Part shown: positions 36,302 through 45,757 of the stretch, one piece after another | Numbering within the stretch: the stretch's first letter is position 1 | How the letters are laid out: each line of letters begins with the position of its first letter | From: Carboxylicivirga agarovorans | GTDB lineage: Bacteria; Bacteroidota; Bacteroidia; Bacteroidales; Marinilabiliaceae | DNA length: 64,000 nucleotides | NCBI RefSeq assembly: GCF_050589845.1 | Contig: NZ_JBNGPA010000014.1 | Coordinates: 32,287-96,286 of the forward strand | Reading direction: 5' to 3' | Notes under the pieces: model-generated | Seen by the model: only the letters and a program-made list of their open reading frames with translations | What the model was told of the DNA's origin: nothing | Databases searched by the model: none | Program-made: the position numbers and the translations under genes

Positions 36302-37113
36302 ACTACATCCTGCACCTGAACCATGTATTGGAATGTTTCAGCAATGATAAGCGCATCATCCCTCGGCATATCAGCATGTACATGGCCTTGTTTTTTCTGT
36401 GGAATAAATTCAAATTCCCGGAAAGCATATACATTGTGCGCCATGAACTGATGCCTTTGTCTAAGATCGGCTCCATGAAATATTACCATTTAACTCTAAG
36501 GGAGCTGGATGAATGGGGCTATATTCGTTATCAGCCTTCGAAAAGCATTTATCAGGGTTCAGGTGTGGTGATGCAAACATGTTTCAATAGTGATACAAGC
36601 TGTGGAAGTTCTAGTGAAACAACTGCTGCATGTTCCACTGAAACGACCGCTCCAACATCCGGTAGTACAGGTAATGGAACAAGCAGTGTATCCACTGGTG
36701 AAGCCATTAATATAAACGCTAATAAAACAGTTATAAATAGTAATAACTCTGGAGAAACAATTGAAAACACTAGTGGGCACCCAGATGAAGCTCAGCCCAG
36801 AATCGTTTTTAATGAAGCGTCAGGGAAGAGCAATGAAAAAGTCGATCAAGCTAAGCGTTTTCAGAAGCCCGAACTGAAGGAGCTGAAAAGGTATTTTGAA
36901 TCCCGAGGCATTGCAGGAGAGGAAGCGATTCGTTTTTACAATCATTTTGAATCCAATGGCTGGAAGGTAGGCGGTAAGAGCGCAATGAAAGATTGGAAAG
37001 CTGCTGTTCGTAACTGGATCTTAAACATGCAAAGATACCGTTCGAACGGTAAAAAGTCAGAACAAAATCCTTTGTCCACAACTAATGATAAAAACTATGA
37101 CGAACCCCTCTAG
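36298..37113 (+). CDS. ICE replication/regulation protein with winged-helix N-terminus
   Basis: 271 aa, not firmly identified. Residues ~1-85 look like a winged helix (RIIPRHISMYMALFFLWNKF, KYYHLTLRELDEWGYIRY). Residues ~95-175 are a low-complexity Ser/Thr/Asn linker. The C-terminal helix set (ELKRYFESRGIAGEEAIRFY, GGKSAMKDWKAAVRNWI) resembles DnaD/primosome-type tails. Coupled at both ends (overlaps 4 bp upstream, 29 bp downstream with the ATPase). Context suggests a helicase-loader or initiator role. Confidence 0.55.
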   Translation: MNYILHLNHVLECFSNDKRIIPRHISMYMALFFLWNKFKFPESIYIVRHELMPLSKIGSMKYYHLTLRELDEWGYIRYQPSKSIYQGSGVVMQTCFNSDTSCGSSSETTAACSTETTAPTSGSTGNGTSSVSTGEAININANKTVINSNNSGETIENTSGHPDEAQPRIVFNEASGKSNEKVDQAKRFQKPELKELKRYFESRGIAGEEAIRFYNHFESNGWKVGGKSAMKDWKAAVRNWILNMQRYRSNGKKSEQNPLSTTNDKNYDEPL

Positions 37114-37762
37114 TCCCTTGAGATGGAAAAAAGATGGCTGGATACATTATAGTTTTTCAGCCTCACTGGCCTGGTTGGAGAAGACTGGGAAAAAGCGCTA
37201 TGGACAGCATTTTGAAATACAGGAGAAAGACCATGGGATTATTTACAAACTTCTTATTTACGCTATTGGAGATTCGGAAAATATGCTTAAGCATGGCTTA
37301 CATCCTGCCAAAGGCATCCTGTTATCCGGACCAATCGGGTGTGGGAAAACCAGTTTGATGCACTTGGTGAATTACTTTTTCCCGGTTCATCAACGCTATA
37401 GCATACAGTCAGCCCGGCAGATCACCATTAATTTTGTCCGGCAAGGTTATGAGGTGCTACATACTTATACCAATGGCTCCTACCAGTTTAAAGCAAATGG
37501 TTACCAGGCTAGGACCTATTGTTTTGATGACATTGGCATTGAACGACCTGTCAATTATTTTGGAAATGAATGTAATGTGATGGGGGAGATATTATTGAGT
37601 CGTTATGACCATTTTATTCACAGAAAAATGATGACGCACCTGACAACCAACCTTTCTGCTTCCGAGCTGGAGGGATTGTATGGGAACCGCTTAAGAAGCC
37701 GTATGCGGGAGATGTTTAACCTGATTAGTTTCGAACGCAATTCAGTGGATAAACGGCAGTGA
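37085..37762 (+). CDS. DnaC/IstB-like AAA+ ATPase
   Basis: 225 aa. Walker A GPIGCGKTSLMHL (~80-92), Walker B-like TYCFDDIGIE, sensor region HLTTNLSASELEGLYGNRLR with an arginine finger in RSRMREMFNLISF. This is the DnaC-type helicase loader fold and fits with the preceding DnaD-like protein for element replication. Cytoplasmic. Confidence 0.8.
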   Translation: MIKTMTNPSSPLRWKKDGWIHYSFSASLAWLEKTGKKRYGQHFEIQEKDHGIIYKLLIYAIGDSENMLKHGLHPAKGILLSGPIGCGKTSLMHLVNYFFPVHQRYSIQSARQITINFVRQGYEVLHTYTNGSYQFKANGYQARTYCFDDIGIERPVNYFGNECNVMGEILLSRYDHFIHRKMMTHLTTNLSASELEGLYGNRLRSRMREMFNLISFERNSVDKRQ

Positions 37763-37792
37763 TATTCGATAATACTTGATTATTTTTGCAGT

Positions 37793-38101
37793 ATGAACGA
37801 GCAGACAGAAGATTTTAATGAGTTAGTGAAGCAGTACATTCAATCCATCGATGAACAGGCTGACATTATCCTGTTATTTCCACAAGGTAAAAGACCGGAC
37901 GAGGAGATTCAAATTTATGTGCTGACAGCGGAGAAAGTGAATTTTGAGCTCGAACAAAACTACTACAAAGCTTGCTATAATCTGGAGCTGGCTTCCAAAC
38001 ACAATTTATCCATTTATCTGTATGCCAGGGAGGACTGGCATAATCAATTGCTTAATACGCCTATTTATCGACAGGTAAGCAATGAGGGCATCGTATTATA
38101 A
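37793..38101 (+). CDS. Degenerate nucleotidyltransferase-like small protein
   Basis: 102 aa. Not firmly recognised. The tail, LSIYLYAREDWHNQLLNTPI followed by YRQVSNEGIVL, matches the last strand/helix of MNT-type nucleotidyltransferases (TPxYxxIxxEGxxL). The N-terminal half lacks the GSxARGxxxxxSDxD active-site motif, so it is probably non-catalytic. Conserved with ICE modules of this type as far as context suggests. Confidence 0.5.
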   Translation: MNEQTEDFNELVKQYIQSIDEQADIILLFPQGKRPDEEIQIYVLTAEKVNFELEQNYYKACYNLELASKHNLSIYLYAREDWHNQLLNTPIYRQVSNEGIVL

Positions 38102-38720
38102 GTGAATGCCCCCGGCCCATTGGGAAAAGACAGATGCGATAAGGTATTGGCCAGTATTATATATTTATCATTCCCCAAAGCGCCCTTAACACACGTCCTA
38201 GCCCAGGGGCCTGACAGTTTCATCATTTCGCTTAAGCTTATTGCTTCAACAGACAGGCCTGAAGAAGGCTATTTTCTATAGATGCCCTTTTTTAAAGTCA
38301 TTGCATAAGATATCGCGTGCGCAAAGCTTGGGCGGGTGGTGTGATGTGCAAAAGAGACGCTTTGCACTGCTACAGTTATGCACATGGGCTTATCGTTGGT
38401 CATGCCAATGAATGGAAGGGATTTACTATACGCATTGTTTTATTACAAATGATAAGCTCATTGCTTGGGCCAGTCAATCATGTTATGCCCGTCAATGAAG
38501 CTCCACTGCAAAGTGCTTCCTTTTGCAAATGACACCAATCCCTCTTCAATGGGTGGCTTACGCGATATTAATATGCCCCATACCATATCTGAAAAGAAAA
38601 ATGTATCCCAAGATGAATCCAACTTGGGAATGGGTGTCCAGGAATGCTTGAATCTTTGTCACAAGCTTTTTCTGAAAGCAGAATAGGTATTGAACACCAT
38701 GTTTCATCAAAAGAAGGCGC
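38102..38720. other. Gene-free interval before the tra operon
   Basis: About 620 bp. Two overlapping short frames (38317-38532 and 38465-38686) are unconvincing. There is a 7-bp hairpin GTGCAAA/TTTGCAC (38346-38352 with 38361-38367). The tra promoter is expected here, but I see no clear TAnnTTTG. Confidence 0.5.
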
Positions 38721-39092
38721 ATGTTTGGATTAGAAGATATTAGCCATTGGCAATTTGCCAGGGGACTGCTTGTCTGCCTGGCTGGTTACTACATCATCAT
38801 ACTGATGTACCTGGCATTAAAGAAGGCTGCTAAGCCTGAAGAGACAAGCTTTGAAGCGGAGGCTTTGCAACATATGGAGAAGGCTCCAGTACAAACGGTG
38901 CGTGCGTCGGATTTTCCTGATAACAGGATCAATCAGGCAACAGCTGATGATAAAGCATTACGAGTAGCCACGAATCATGAGCCGGATTATAGCGGTTATG
39001 TGATGGAAACACTACAAGGTCGCCCAATGGAAGAGAAAGAGGCTTTTCTGAATAACATCGAATACCAACTGCAGGAGGGTGATAAACAATAA
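38721..39092 (+). CDS. Small membrane protein at head of tra operon
   Basis: 123 aa. One membrane helix (~14-34, GLLVCLAGYYIIILMYLAL) followed by an acidic soluble tail. Not recognised; its place directly before traE and with 26-bp spacing suggests a conjugation-linked membrane protein. Confidence 0.6.
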   Translation: MFGLEDISHWQFARGLLVCLAGYYIIILMYLALKKAAKPEETSFEAEALQHMEKAPVQTVRASDFPDNRINQATADDKALRVATNHEPDYSGYVMETLQGRPMEEKEAFLNNIEYQLQEGDKQ

Positions 39093-39118
39093 ACGAATGA
39101 AGCAAACAAACATATATT

Positions 39119-39427
39119 ATGAAAGAACACAACACGATTAAAAGAGGTCTGCTGGTTCTCTGCTTAGGTGCCATGCGTATGACGCATATACTGGCTCAAT
39201 CAGCCCAGGGGATTGATCAGGCAACGTCTGAGGTGCAATCTTATGTGGATCCCATTGCCAACCTGATCATTGCCATCGGCGCGGTGGTGGGGCTCATTGG
39301 TGGTATCCGTGTTTACATCAAGTGGCAGAGCGGTGATCAGGATACACAGAAAGCCCTGATGGGCTGGTTTGGTGCTTGTCTCTTCCTCATCCTGGTGGGT
39401 GTTGTCATACGGGCATTCTTTGGTTAA
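39119..39427 (+). CDS. traE: Conjugative transfer protein TraE (DUF4134)
   Basis: 102 aa. Signal-like first helix, then two membrane segments with the family run VDPIANLIIAIGAVVGLIGG and IKWQSGDQDTQKALMGWFGA, typical of DUF4134/TraE, the VirB2-like pilin of Bacteroidota type IV secretion. First of a block traE-F-G-I-J-K-L-M-N. Confidence 0.9.
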   Translation: MKEHNTIKRGLLVLCLGAMRMTHILAQSAQGIDQATSEVQSYVDPIANLIIAIGAVVGLIGGIRVYIKWQSGDQDTQKALMGWFGACLFLILVGVVIRAFFG

Positions 39428-39430
39428 AGC

Positions 39431-39754
39431 ATGAAGGGCAAAAAAGTATATTCTATCAGCAAGGTGGATACCCGCATCTATGTCAAAGGTTTTAGTGGGG
39501 TGTTGGTGTACAAAGCCATGTATGCCATCCTGACTAGTCTTGGGATATTTGTTGGACTCTACCTGCTGACCAGCCCTTTGATCGCCTTACTGGTGGTGGT
39601 ACCGGTATTAATGGTGATCCTCTACCGCCTGAATAAGATCCAACAGTCACTGGGGCCGGAGGGCTACCTGAAAAAACAGACGGCTAAAAAACTACCGGCC
39701 TTTGTAAGCATCAAACAAGAGATCACACAACTACTCAACAACGATAATCATTAG
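39431..39754 (+). CDS. traF: Conjugative transfer protein TraF (DUF4133)
   Basis: 107 aa, two close membrane helices (~28-70). N-terminal YSISKVDTRIYVKGFSGVLV and C-terminal GPEGYLKKQTAKKLP are DUF4133-like, equivalent to VirB3. Three bases after traE and three before traG. Confidence 0.88.
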   Translation: MKGKKVYSISKVDTRIYVKGFSGVLVYKAMYAILTSLGIFVGLYLLTSPLIALLVVVPVLMVILYRLNKIQQSLGPEGYLKKQTAKKLPAFVSIKQEITQLLNNDNH

Positions 39755-39757
39755 TTC

Positions 39758-42151
39758 ATGAACGTTAAAAGCATTAATGAAACCTTGCCTGTAATGGGTT
39801 TTGATGGTGATATACTGTTGTCCAATAACCTGGATATGACCATTGGACTAGAGCTGCAATTGCCCGAATTACTGGCGTGTAGTGCGGAGGAGCTAAGTAA
39901 ACTGCACGATACTTTTAGACGCCTACTGGCCATGCTGCCGGCCGGAACCTTGTTGCACCGCCAGGATTACTTTGTGGAGCAATCCTTTTACAATCAGGAT
40001 GGCGGTGACGTTTCCTTTTTAAGTCGTTCTTACCTCCGTCATTTCAAGGGCAGGAGTCACATGCAGCATCAAGCATTCTTGTTTATATCACTGATCAATA
40101 CCGAGCTCTTAAAGAATTTTTTGAGCTCCAGCCTGATTCAACCGGGTAACACCAAGAAGAAGGTGAAGCGACAAAAGGACCTACTGGAGGAGGTACGGGA
40201 CAATGTGATGGCACAGCTAAAGCAAGGTGGTATCAACAGCCGCATCGTGAATCAGAAAGCTTTGGCTACGTTGATGCAAAATTATTTGGGCATGCAGTTT
40301 CAGGGGCAGCAAGGTATGTTGGGGAACCTGGACTTTCGGGATCACTTAAAAGTGATGAACCATTTTGTGGAATGCTACAGCCTGAGCGATTACAATCATG
40401 TGCCCTCAGAGCTTGGTTGTGTGTCCCGGCATCCTGGTACCAACCTGCCGGTCTCCATGGTATACCCCATTAGTTTTGGATTGCCTTTCTCTCATATCAA
40501 CAACTGCTTTATCTACAAAGGCAATCAGAATGCGATCAAAGCTCAGCTGGAAGGGGCACGCAAGAAAATTTATTCGCTCAGTAAATTCTCCACGGAGAAC
40601 AAGCTGAATGCTGAGCTCATCAGCCGCTTCCTGGAAGCGGTGCAGCAAGGTGGTGATCCCATTGTGCAGCTGCATGCCAACCTGATGCTTTTTGATGAAT
40701 CTCTGCAAGGTTTAAAGGAGAAGCGCAGTCAAGCGAGTATGGCCTTTTCACAGATGAATTGCTTGCCATACCGCCATAGTTTTGATCTGCCGCTGATATA
40801 TTGGGCCAATATGCCGGGTAGCACGCAGCTGCCGGAGACGGAGTTGATGTTGATGCAAACAGGGGAAGCATGTTGTTTCCTGAATTTTGAAGGGGCCATC
40901 CAAAACAGTGATTCTCCCTTTTACATTCATTTTGCCGACCGCCAAAGTGGTTGTCCGGTGAAAGTGGATATATCGGATGAACCCATGAAAAGGCATCAGA
41001 TACATAACCGCAATAAGATCATCATTGGAGGATCGGGGTCGGGCAAGTCTTTCCTGACCAATCACCTGATGCGCCATTATGCCGAAAGTGACAAGTGTCA
41101 CGTGGTATTGCTGGATGTGGGGCGTAGCTATGAACTGTTGGTGCACTACCTGAATGATCACCTGAAAGAACAAGGGGGTGCCATGCACGTGGAGTTTACG
41201 GAAGAGACGCCCATCTCCTTTAACCCCTTTGTGCTGACCGATGGACTGAGCACGGAGCGTAAACAAACGATTTTATCGGTTCTCTACACCATCTATAAAC
41301 CGAACTTATCGGAGATAGACAAAGATGTGATCGCTCAGTCCTTAACAGCATACTATAAGGAACAGCACTCAGGACACTGCTTTAACACTTACTATGAGTT
41401 TGTGCAGCAATGGATACCTCGATTGGTGAAGGAAAAGGGGCTCATGTTCAATTGCGGAGAGTTCTTTTTTATCCTGAGCAAATACTACCAGGGTGGGGAA
41501 TATGACTACCTGCTCAACAAGGAGATGCAGACGGATGAGTTTTTTCAATGTCCTTTTATTGTTTTTGAACTGGATAACATTAAAGACCATCCTATCATCT
41601 TTCCAGTGGCTACACTGATCATCATTGACATCTTTATGCAGAAGATGCGTCGCCTGAAAGGGACGCGCAAAGTCATTTGTATTGAAGAGGCCTGGAAAGC
41701 CATTGCCACACCACAGATGGCTGATTACATCAAATACTTTTTTAAGACGATCCGTAAATTCTTTGGTGAAGCACTGGTGGTGACCCAGGAGATCGAAGAT
41801 GTCATATCCAGTCCCATCATCAAAGATGCCATCATTAACAATGCGGATACCAAGATATTGCTGGATATGCGCAAATTTGCCAATAAGTTTGATACCATCA
41901 GCCAGGTGCTGGGTTTAACAGCTTTTCAAAAGGAGCAGATACTATCTGTTAACAACAATCTGCCGGCCAAACGCAAACTGAAGGAGTGTTTTATCGGGCT
42001 GGGTACATACTCCAGAGTCTTTGCCGTTGAGGTGAGCCTGGCTGAATATTACTGTTACACCTCGGAGGAAAAGGAGAAGGAGCATATCAAACGGCAACTG
42101 CCGCACTACGATAGTTTTATGGAGCTGCTGGAGGCCTTTTCAAGTCCATAA
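39758..42151 (+). CDS. traG: Conjugation ATPase TraG (VirB4-like)
   Basis: 797 aa, full length. N-terminal VirB4-type domain (~1-400), then an ATPase domain with Walker A GGSGSGKSF (~423-431) and Walker B-like VICIEEAWKAI (~638). The conserved C-terminal VVTQEIEDVISSPIIKDAII is present. It powers pilus assembly and transport at the inner membrane. Its last 798 bases lie inside the first copy of the 1133-bp duplication, so the complete gene is kept. Confidence 0.94.
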   Translation: MNVKSINETLPVMGFDGDILLSNNLDMTIGLELQLPELLACSAEELSKLHDTFRRLLAMLPAGTLLHRQDYFVEQSFYNQDGGDVSFLSRSYLRHFKGRSHMQHQAFLFISLINTELLKNFLSSSLIQPGNTKKKVKRQKDLLEEVRDNVMAQLKQGGINSRIVNQKALATLMQNYLGMQFQGQQGMLGNLDFRDHLKVMNHFVECYSLSDYNHVPSELGCVSRHPGTNLPVSMVYPISFGLPFSHINNCFIYKGNQNAIKAQLEGARKKIYSLSKFSTENKLNAELISRFLEAVQQGGDPIVQLHANLMLFDESLQGLKEKRSQASMAFSQMNCLPYRHSFDLPLIYWANMPGSTQLPETELMLMQTGEACCFLNFEGAIQNSDSPFYIHFADRQSGCPVKVDISDEPMKRHQIHNRNKIIIGGSGSGKSFLTNHLMRHYAESDKCHVVLLDVGRSYELLVHYLNDHLKEQGGAMHVEFTEETPISFNPFVLTDGLSTERKQTILSVLYTIYKPNLSEIDKDVIAQSLTAYYKEQHSGHCFNTYYEFVQQWIPRLVKEKGLMFNCGEFFFILSKYYQGGEYDYLLNKEMQTDEFFQCPFIVFELDNIKDHPIIFPVATLIIIDIFMQKMRRLKGTRKVICIEEAWKAIATPQMADYIKYFFKTIRKFFGEALVVTQEIEDVISSPIIKDAIINNADTKILLDMRKFANKFDTISQVLGLTAFQKEQILSVNNNLPAKRKLKECFIGLGTYSRVFAVEVSLAEYYCYTSEEKEKEHIKRQLPHYDSFMELLEAFSSP

Positions 42152-42486
42152 ACCAGTGCTTCATTAATAAATAGTCACTGACTCTAAAGAAGACTTGCTT
42201 CAGGACGGAAGCAAGTGTATTTATTTTTCAACCACATTAAATCTGTTATCATGAAAATCCTACAACTTATCTTATTATCAATGCTATGCTGGCTTGCAAC
42301 CACTCAGCAAGTATATGCCCAGGCGCCTGTTACGGACATTGGGGCAGGCATTCAACGTCAGGCCCTGTGGGCTGCCGAAAAGGGTATATTGAGTAAAATG
42401 AGCTGGTATAACCTGCTGATAAAAGCCCTCAACGGTGATATCAAAGGACTAACGGGTGAACTGCTGGGTATCGACCAGCAGCTGCT
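41354..42486 (+). repeat. 1133-bp tandem duplication, copy 1
   Basis: Covers the last third of traG, the 99-bp spacer and the first 236 bases of traI. Copy 2 follows directly. The junction at 42486/42487 joins the traI sequence ...CAGCTGCT to the traG sequence TATAAGG... with no microhomology that I can see. Confidence 0.93.
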
Positions 42487-42562
42487 TATAAGGAACAGCA
42501 CTCAGGACACTGCTTTAACACTTACTATGAGTTTGTGCAGCAATGGATACCTCGATTGGTGA
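42251..42562 (+). pseudogene. Truncated traI copy fused out of frame to traG sequence
   Basis: 103 codons. The first 78 residues equal TraI (signal peptide, ELLGIDQQLL), then the reading frame enters duplicated traG DNA in a wrong frame (IRNSTQDTALTLTMSLC) and stops. It keeps the original translation signals, so a short exported peptide could be made. Confidence 0.88.
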
Positions 42563-43284
42563 AGGAAAAGGGGCTCATGTTCAATTGCGGAGAGTTCTTT
42601 TTTATCCTGAGCAAATACTACCAGGGTGGGGAATATGACTACCTGCTCAACAAGGAGATGCAGACGGATGAGTTTTTTCAATGTCCTTTTATTGTTTTTG
42701 AACTGGATAACATTAAAGACCATCCTATCATCTTTCCAGTGGCTACACTGATCATCATTGACATCTTTATGCAGAAGATGCGTCGCCTGAAAGGGACGCG
42801 CAAAGTCATTTGTATTGAAGAGGCCTGGAAAGCCATTGCCACACCACAGATGGCTGATTACATCAAATACTTTTTTAAGACGATCCGTAAATTCTTTGGT
42901 GAAGCACTGGTGGTGACCCAGGAGATCGAAGATGTCATATCCAGTCCCATCATCAAAGATGCCATCATTAACAATGCGGATACCAAGATATTGCTGGATA
43001 TGCGCAAATTTGCCAATAAGTTTGATACCATCAGCCAGGTGCTGGGTTTAACAGCTTTTCAAAAGGAGCAGATACTATCTGTTAACAACAATCTGCCGGC
43101 CAAACGCAAACTGAAGGAGTGTTTTATCGGGCTGGGTACATACTCCAGAGTCTTTGCCGTTGAGGTGAGCCTGGCTGAATATTACTGTTACACCTCGGAG
43201 GAAAAGGAGAAGGAGCATATCAAACGGCAACTGCCGCACTACGATAGTTTTATGGAGCTGCTGGAGGCCTTTTCAAGTCCATAA
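42487..43284 (+). pseudogene. Promoterless traG 3' fragment (duplication)
   Basis: Copy of the last ~265 codons of traG. A GTG at 42535 could start a 249-aa product that carries the Walker B region but lacks Walker A. Without the N-terminal domain it cannot replace TraG; it might interfere with the hexamer if translated. Confidence 0.85.
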
Positions 43285-43619
43285 ACCAGTGCTTCATTAA
43301 TAAATAGTCACTGACTCTAAAGAAGACTTGCTTCAGGACGGAAGCAAGTGTATTTATTTTTCAACCACATTAAATCTGTTATCATGAAAATCCTACAACT
43401 TATCTTATTATCAATGCTATGCTGGCTTGCAACCACTCAGCAAGTATATGCCCAGGCGCCTGTTACGGACATTGGGGCAGGCATTCAACGTCAGGCCCTG
43501 TGGGCTGCCGAAAAGGGTATATTGAGTAAAATGAGCTGGTATAACCTGCTGATAAAAGCCCTCAACGGTGATATCAAAGGACTAACGGGTGAACTGCTGG
43601 GTATCGACCAGCAGCTGCT
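42487..43619 (+). repeat. 1133-bp tandem duplication, copy 2
   Basis: Identical to copy 1 as far as I compared, offset exactly 1133 bp (not a multiple of three). It ends at base 236 of the intact traI, which then continues into unique sequence. Confidence 0.93.
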
Positions 43620-44037
43620 GGATGCGGTAGAGAATGTGTCGGGACTGATCAAAGATTACCGACGCATCGAAGAGACACGGGCCATGGTGGGCAAGATATT
43701 GGAAATTTATACGGAGAAAGTACCGAAGCTGATACAGGACAATAATTTTACGCCGCAGCAGGCGGCCGCCATACTGGAGGCTTTTGACATTATATTGACG
43801 GATAGCAGGAAGCTGGTGACCAATGTGCTGAATACCATCACCATTGATAAAGCGTTTATCATGGATGACAAGGCACGTTATGATGTGATAAACGGTATTT
43901 ACCACCAGGTGCACAGCCACTATGGTACCATCTGTTACCTCTACAACAAAATACTCTATGCTTCCTATATGAAAAGCTACCAGCTGGATGACCTGAAGAC
44001 CTTCGCTTTTTACTACAGTCTCTACGAAACCAATTAA
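43384..44037 (+). CDS. traI: Conjugative transfer protein TraI (DUF4141)
   Basis: 217 aa from ATG 43384. Signal peptide ~1-24 (CWLATTQQVYAQ). The body is helical, with TDIGAGIQRQALWAAEKGIL and a tail NKILYASYMKSYQLDDLKTF, the DUF4141 pattern of periplasmic VirB5-like subunits. Only this copy is complete; the upstream copy is truncated by the duplication. Confidence 0.85.
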   Translation: MKILQLILLSMLCWLATTQQVYAQAPVTDIGAGIQRQALWAAEKGILSKMSWYNLLIKALNGDIKGLTGELLGIDQQLLDAVENVSGLIKDYRRIEETRAMVGKILEIYTEKVPKLIQDNNFTPQQAAAILEAFDIILTDSRKLVTNVLNTITIDKAFIMDDKARYDVINGIYHQVHSHYGTICYLYNKILYASYMKSYQLDDLKTFAFYYSLYETN

Positions 44038-44047
44038 TCCAATAGTC

Positions 44048-44761
44048 ATGAATGCCAAATTGTTATACCTGATGATACTCTTGTTAGTGGTGGCTGATAC
44101 AAACCGGGCGCAAAGTTTTATCGCCACCAAGGAATGGAACGGTCAATACCCGGAGATGAATGGGGACTATCCTTTTACATTTATCTGCTGGAAAGGCTGG
44201 CTGCCACCCAAGGCTCATACCTTCATCGGCATCTTTCCAACGCAGTACTATTACTATGTGGGCTCCATGCTGGCTTACGATGTGAAGAGTTATGCCGAAC
44301 TGGGGCTGCTGGGTGCGGTCAGCCTGGTCTTAAAAACGATTGATAAGAACACCATGGAAAAGTCGATGCAAGCGGTGAAAGGCATTAAGCTGAACCAGGA
44401 GGCACATGAAGCCATTGAAGACTTCTTGCGGCAAAGTCGCCTAAAAGGTTTACCGGATATCTATCAGACCACGCAGGTTTTTGACAAGGCTTACATGGCT
44501 TTGGAGGAACTATATCGACATGAGGCGCCGCAGGACATTAGTTGTGCTTTTGAACAGGCGATACGGGATTGCCTGGATGAGCTGCAGATGATCAACCAAC
44601 TGGATGCTGAGCAAGGGGATAAGGTCAAAGCCATGGAGGCATTAAACCAGCAGGTCAGACAGCTGACGGGCACCATCTACTATACGGCACGCAAGATAGG
44701 AAGCAAGCGTCATGAGAACCAGGCGAGGACCTGTCACCTGGGCTTTTTAGGACAGTTGTAA
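44048..44761 (+). CDS. Exported conjugation-operon protein, unidentified
   Basis: 237 aa with signal peptide (~1-22, DTNRAQS). After that: FICWKGWLPPKAHTFIGIFP, then long helices to the end. It lies 10 bp after traI and directly before traJ, a position that suggests a periplasmic part of the transfer channel. I do not recognise the family. Confidence 0.65.
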   Translation: MNAKLLYLMILLLVVADTNRAQSFIATKEWNGQYPEMNGDYPFTFICWKGWLPPKAHTFIGIFPTQYYYYVGSMLAYDVKSYAELGLLGAVSLVLKTIDKNTMEKSMQAVKGIKLNQEAHEAIEDFLRQSRLKGLPDIYQTTQVFDKAYMALEELYRHEAPQDISCAFEQAIRDCLDELQMINQLDAEQGDKVKAMEALNQQVRQLTGTIYYTARKIGSKRHENQARTCHLGFLGQL

Positions 44762-44785
44762 TTGAGATTTAATCCCCTTAACACG

Positions 44786-45727
44786 ATGATCATGAACATT
44801 GAGAACTTTTTTGAATTCACAGATAGCCTGATTCAAACAGGCATTGAGCATGCACGCCTGCTGGTGGATATGGCAAGGGCCATCGGTGGTATCGCGGCTT
44901 TTCTGTTTATTGCCAGACGTATCTTTGAGCAGCTGATAGCTGACAATCCCATTATGATCTTACCCTTGTTGCGTCCCTTTGCCCTGGTTTTAGTCATCAC
45001 CTTTTGGGGTGCTTTTATCCAGATACTTCTGGTGCCAACGCAAGGATTGACGCAGCTGTCGGAAGCCATCTACAATAACCAGCAGCCACTGGTGAGTGAG
45101 AAGCTGCAGGAGAAGCAGAATGCCATCCTGATGACGGACATGCCACTATTTGTGGAGAACGAAGAGAAGGAAGCAGACCTGTGGGATAAGGGCATCAACG
45201 TGCTGCTCACCACCTATAACATTGTGAGTGGACGGGCGCTGCGGAATCAGATCAGCTATTACATCATGGAGGGGCTGCGACAGGTGACGGAAGTGGCCTT
45301 TGAGGTGGTGGTTTACCTGATTGCTTTTTTACGCACCATCTTTTGTGTCTTGTTGGTCATCTTTGGTCCACTGGTGTTTGCGGTGTCGATCTTCGATGGT
45401 TTTCAGGATAACTACCTGCAGTGGATAGCGCGCTTTGTCAATGTGAACCTCTACCTGCCCATCGCGCTGATCATCCTGGCGCTGACGCAACACCTGCTCA
45501 TCTATGTGCTGGATTTTGAGATTAACCTGATTAACTCCATGGGCATGTACCAGTCGTCGCTCTTTTTTGTGACGAACCTGATCGTGCCGGTATGTGGTAT
45601 CTGCGGGCTGGTGATGGTGCCTAAGATAGCTACCTGGATCGTGAATGCATCGGGGACCAACACTGGTGGAGGCCGCATGCTCAGAACGGCTGCCATGATG
45701 GCGGTCTCCAAAGGCAGCCTGAAATAA
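44786..45727 (+). CDS. traJ: Conjugative transfer protein TraJ
   Basis: 313 aa from ATG 44786 (ATG 44792 and TTG 44762 also possible). Six to seven membrane helices, N-terminal MNIENFFEFTDSLIQTGIEH, mid FLRTIFCVLLVIFGPLVFAV and SIFDGFQDNYLQWIARFVNV, which is the TraJ/VirB6-like signature. It forms the inner-membrane channel. Confidence 0.88.
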   Translation: MIMNIENFFEFTDSLIQTGIEHARLLVDMARAIGGIAAFLFIARRIFEQLIADNPIMILPLLRPFALVLVITFWGAFIQILLVPTQGLTQLSEAIYNNQQPLVSEKLQEKQNAILMTDMPLFVENEEKEADLWDKGINVLLTTYNIVSGRALRNQISYYIMEGLRQVTEVAFEVVVYLIAFLRTIFCVLLVIFGPLVFAVSIFDGFQDNYLQWIARFVNVNLYLPIALIILALTQHLLIYVLDFEINLINSMGMYQSSLFFVTNLIVPVCGICGLVMVPKIATWIVNASGTNTGGGRMLRTAAMMAVSKGSLK

Positions 45728-45757
45728 TCTGATCGTCCAATGAGCTATTGATTCATT

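Noticed and set aside
38317..38686. Two short frames of 71 and 73 codons before the tra operon
   Set aside because: They overlap each other, have odd composition and no recognisable motif.
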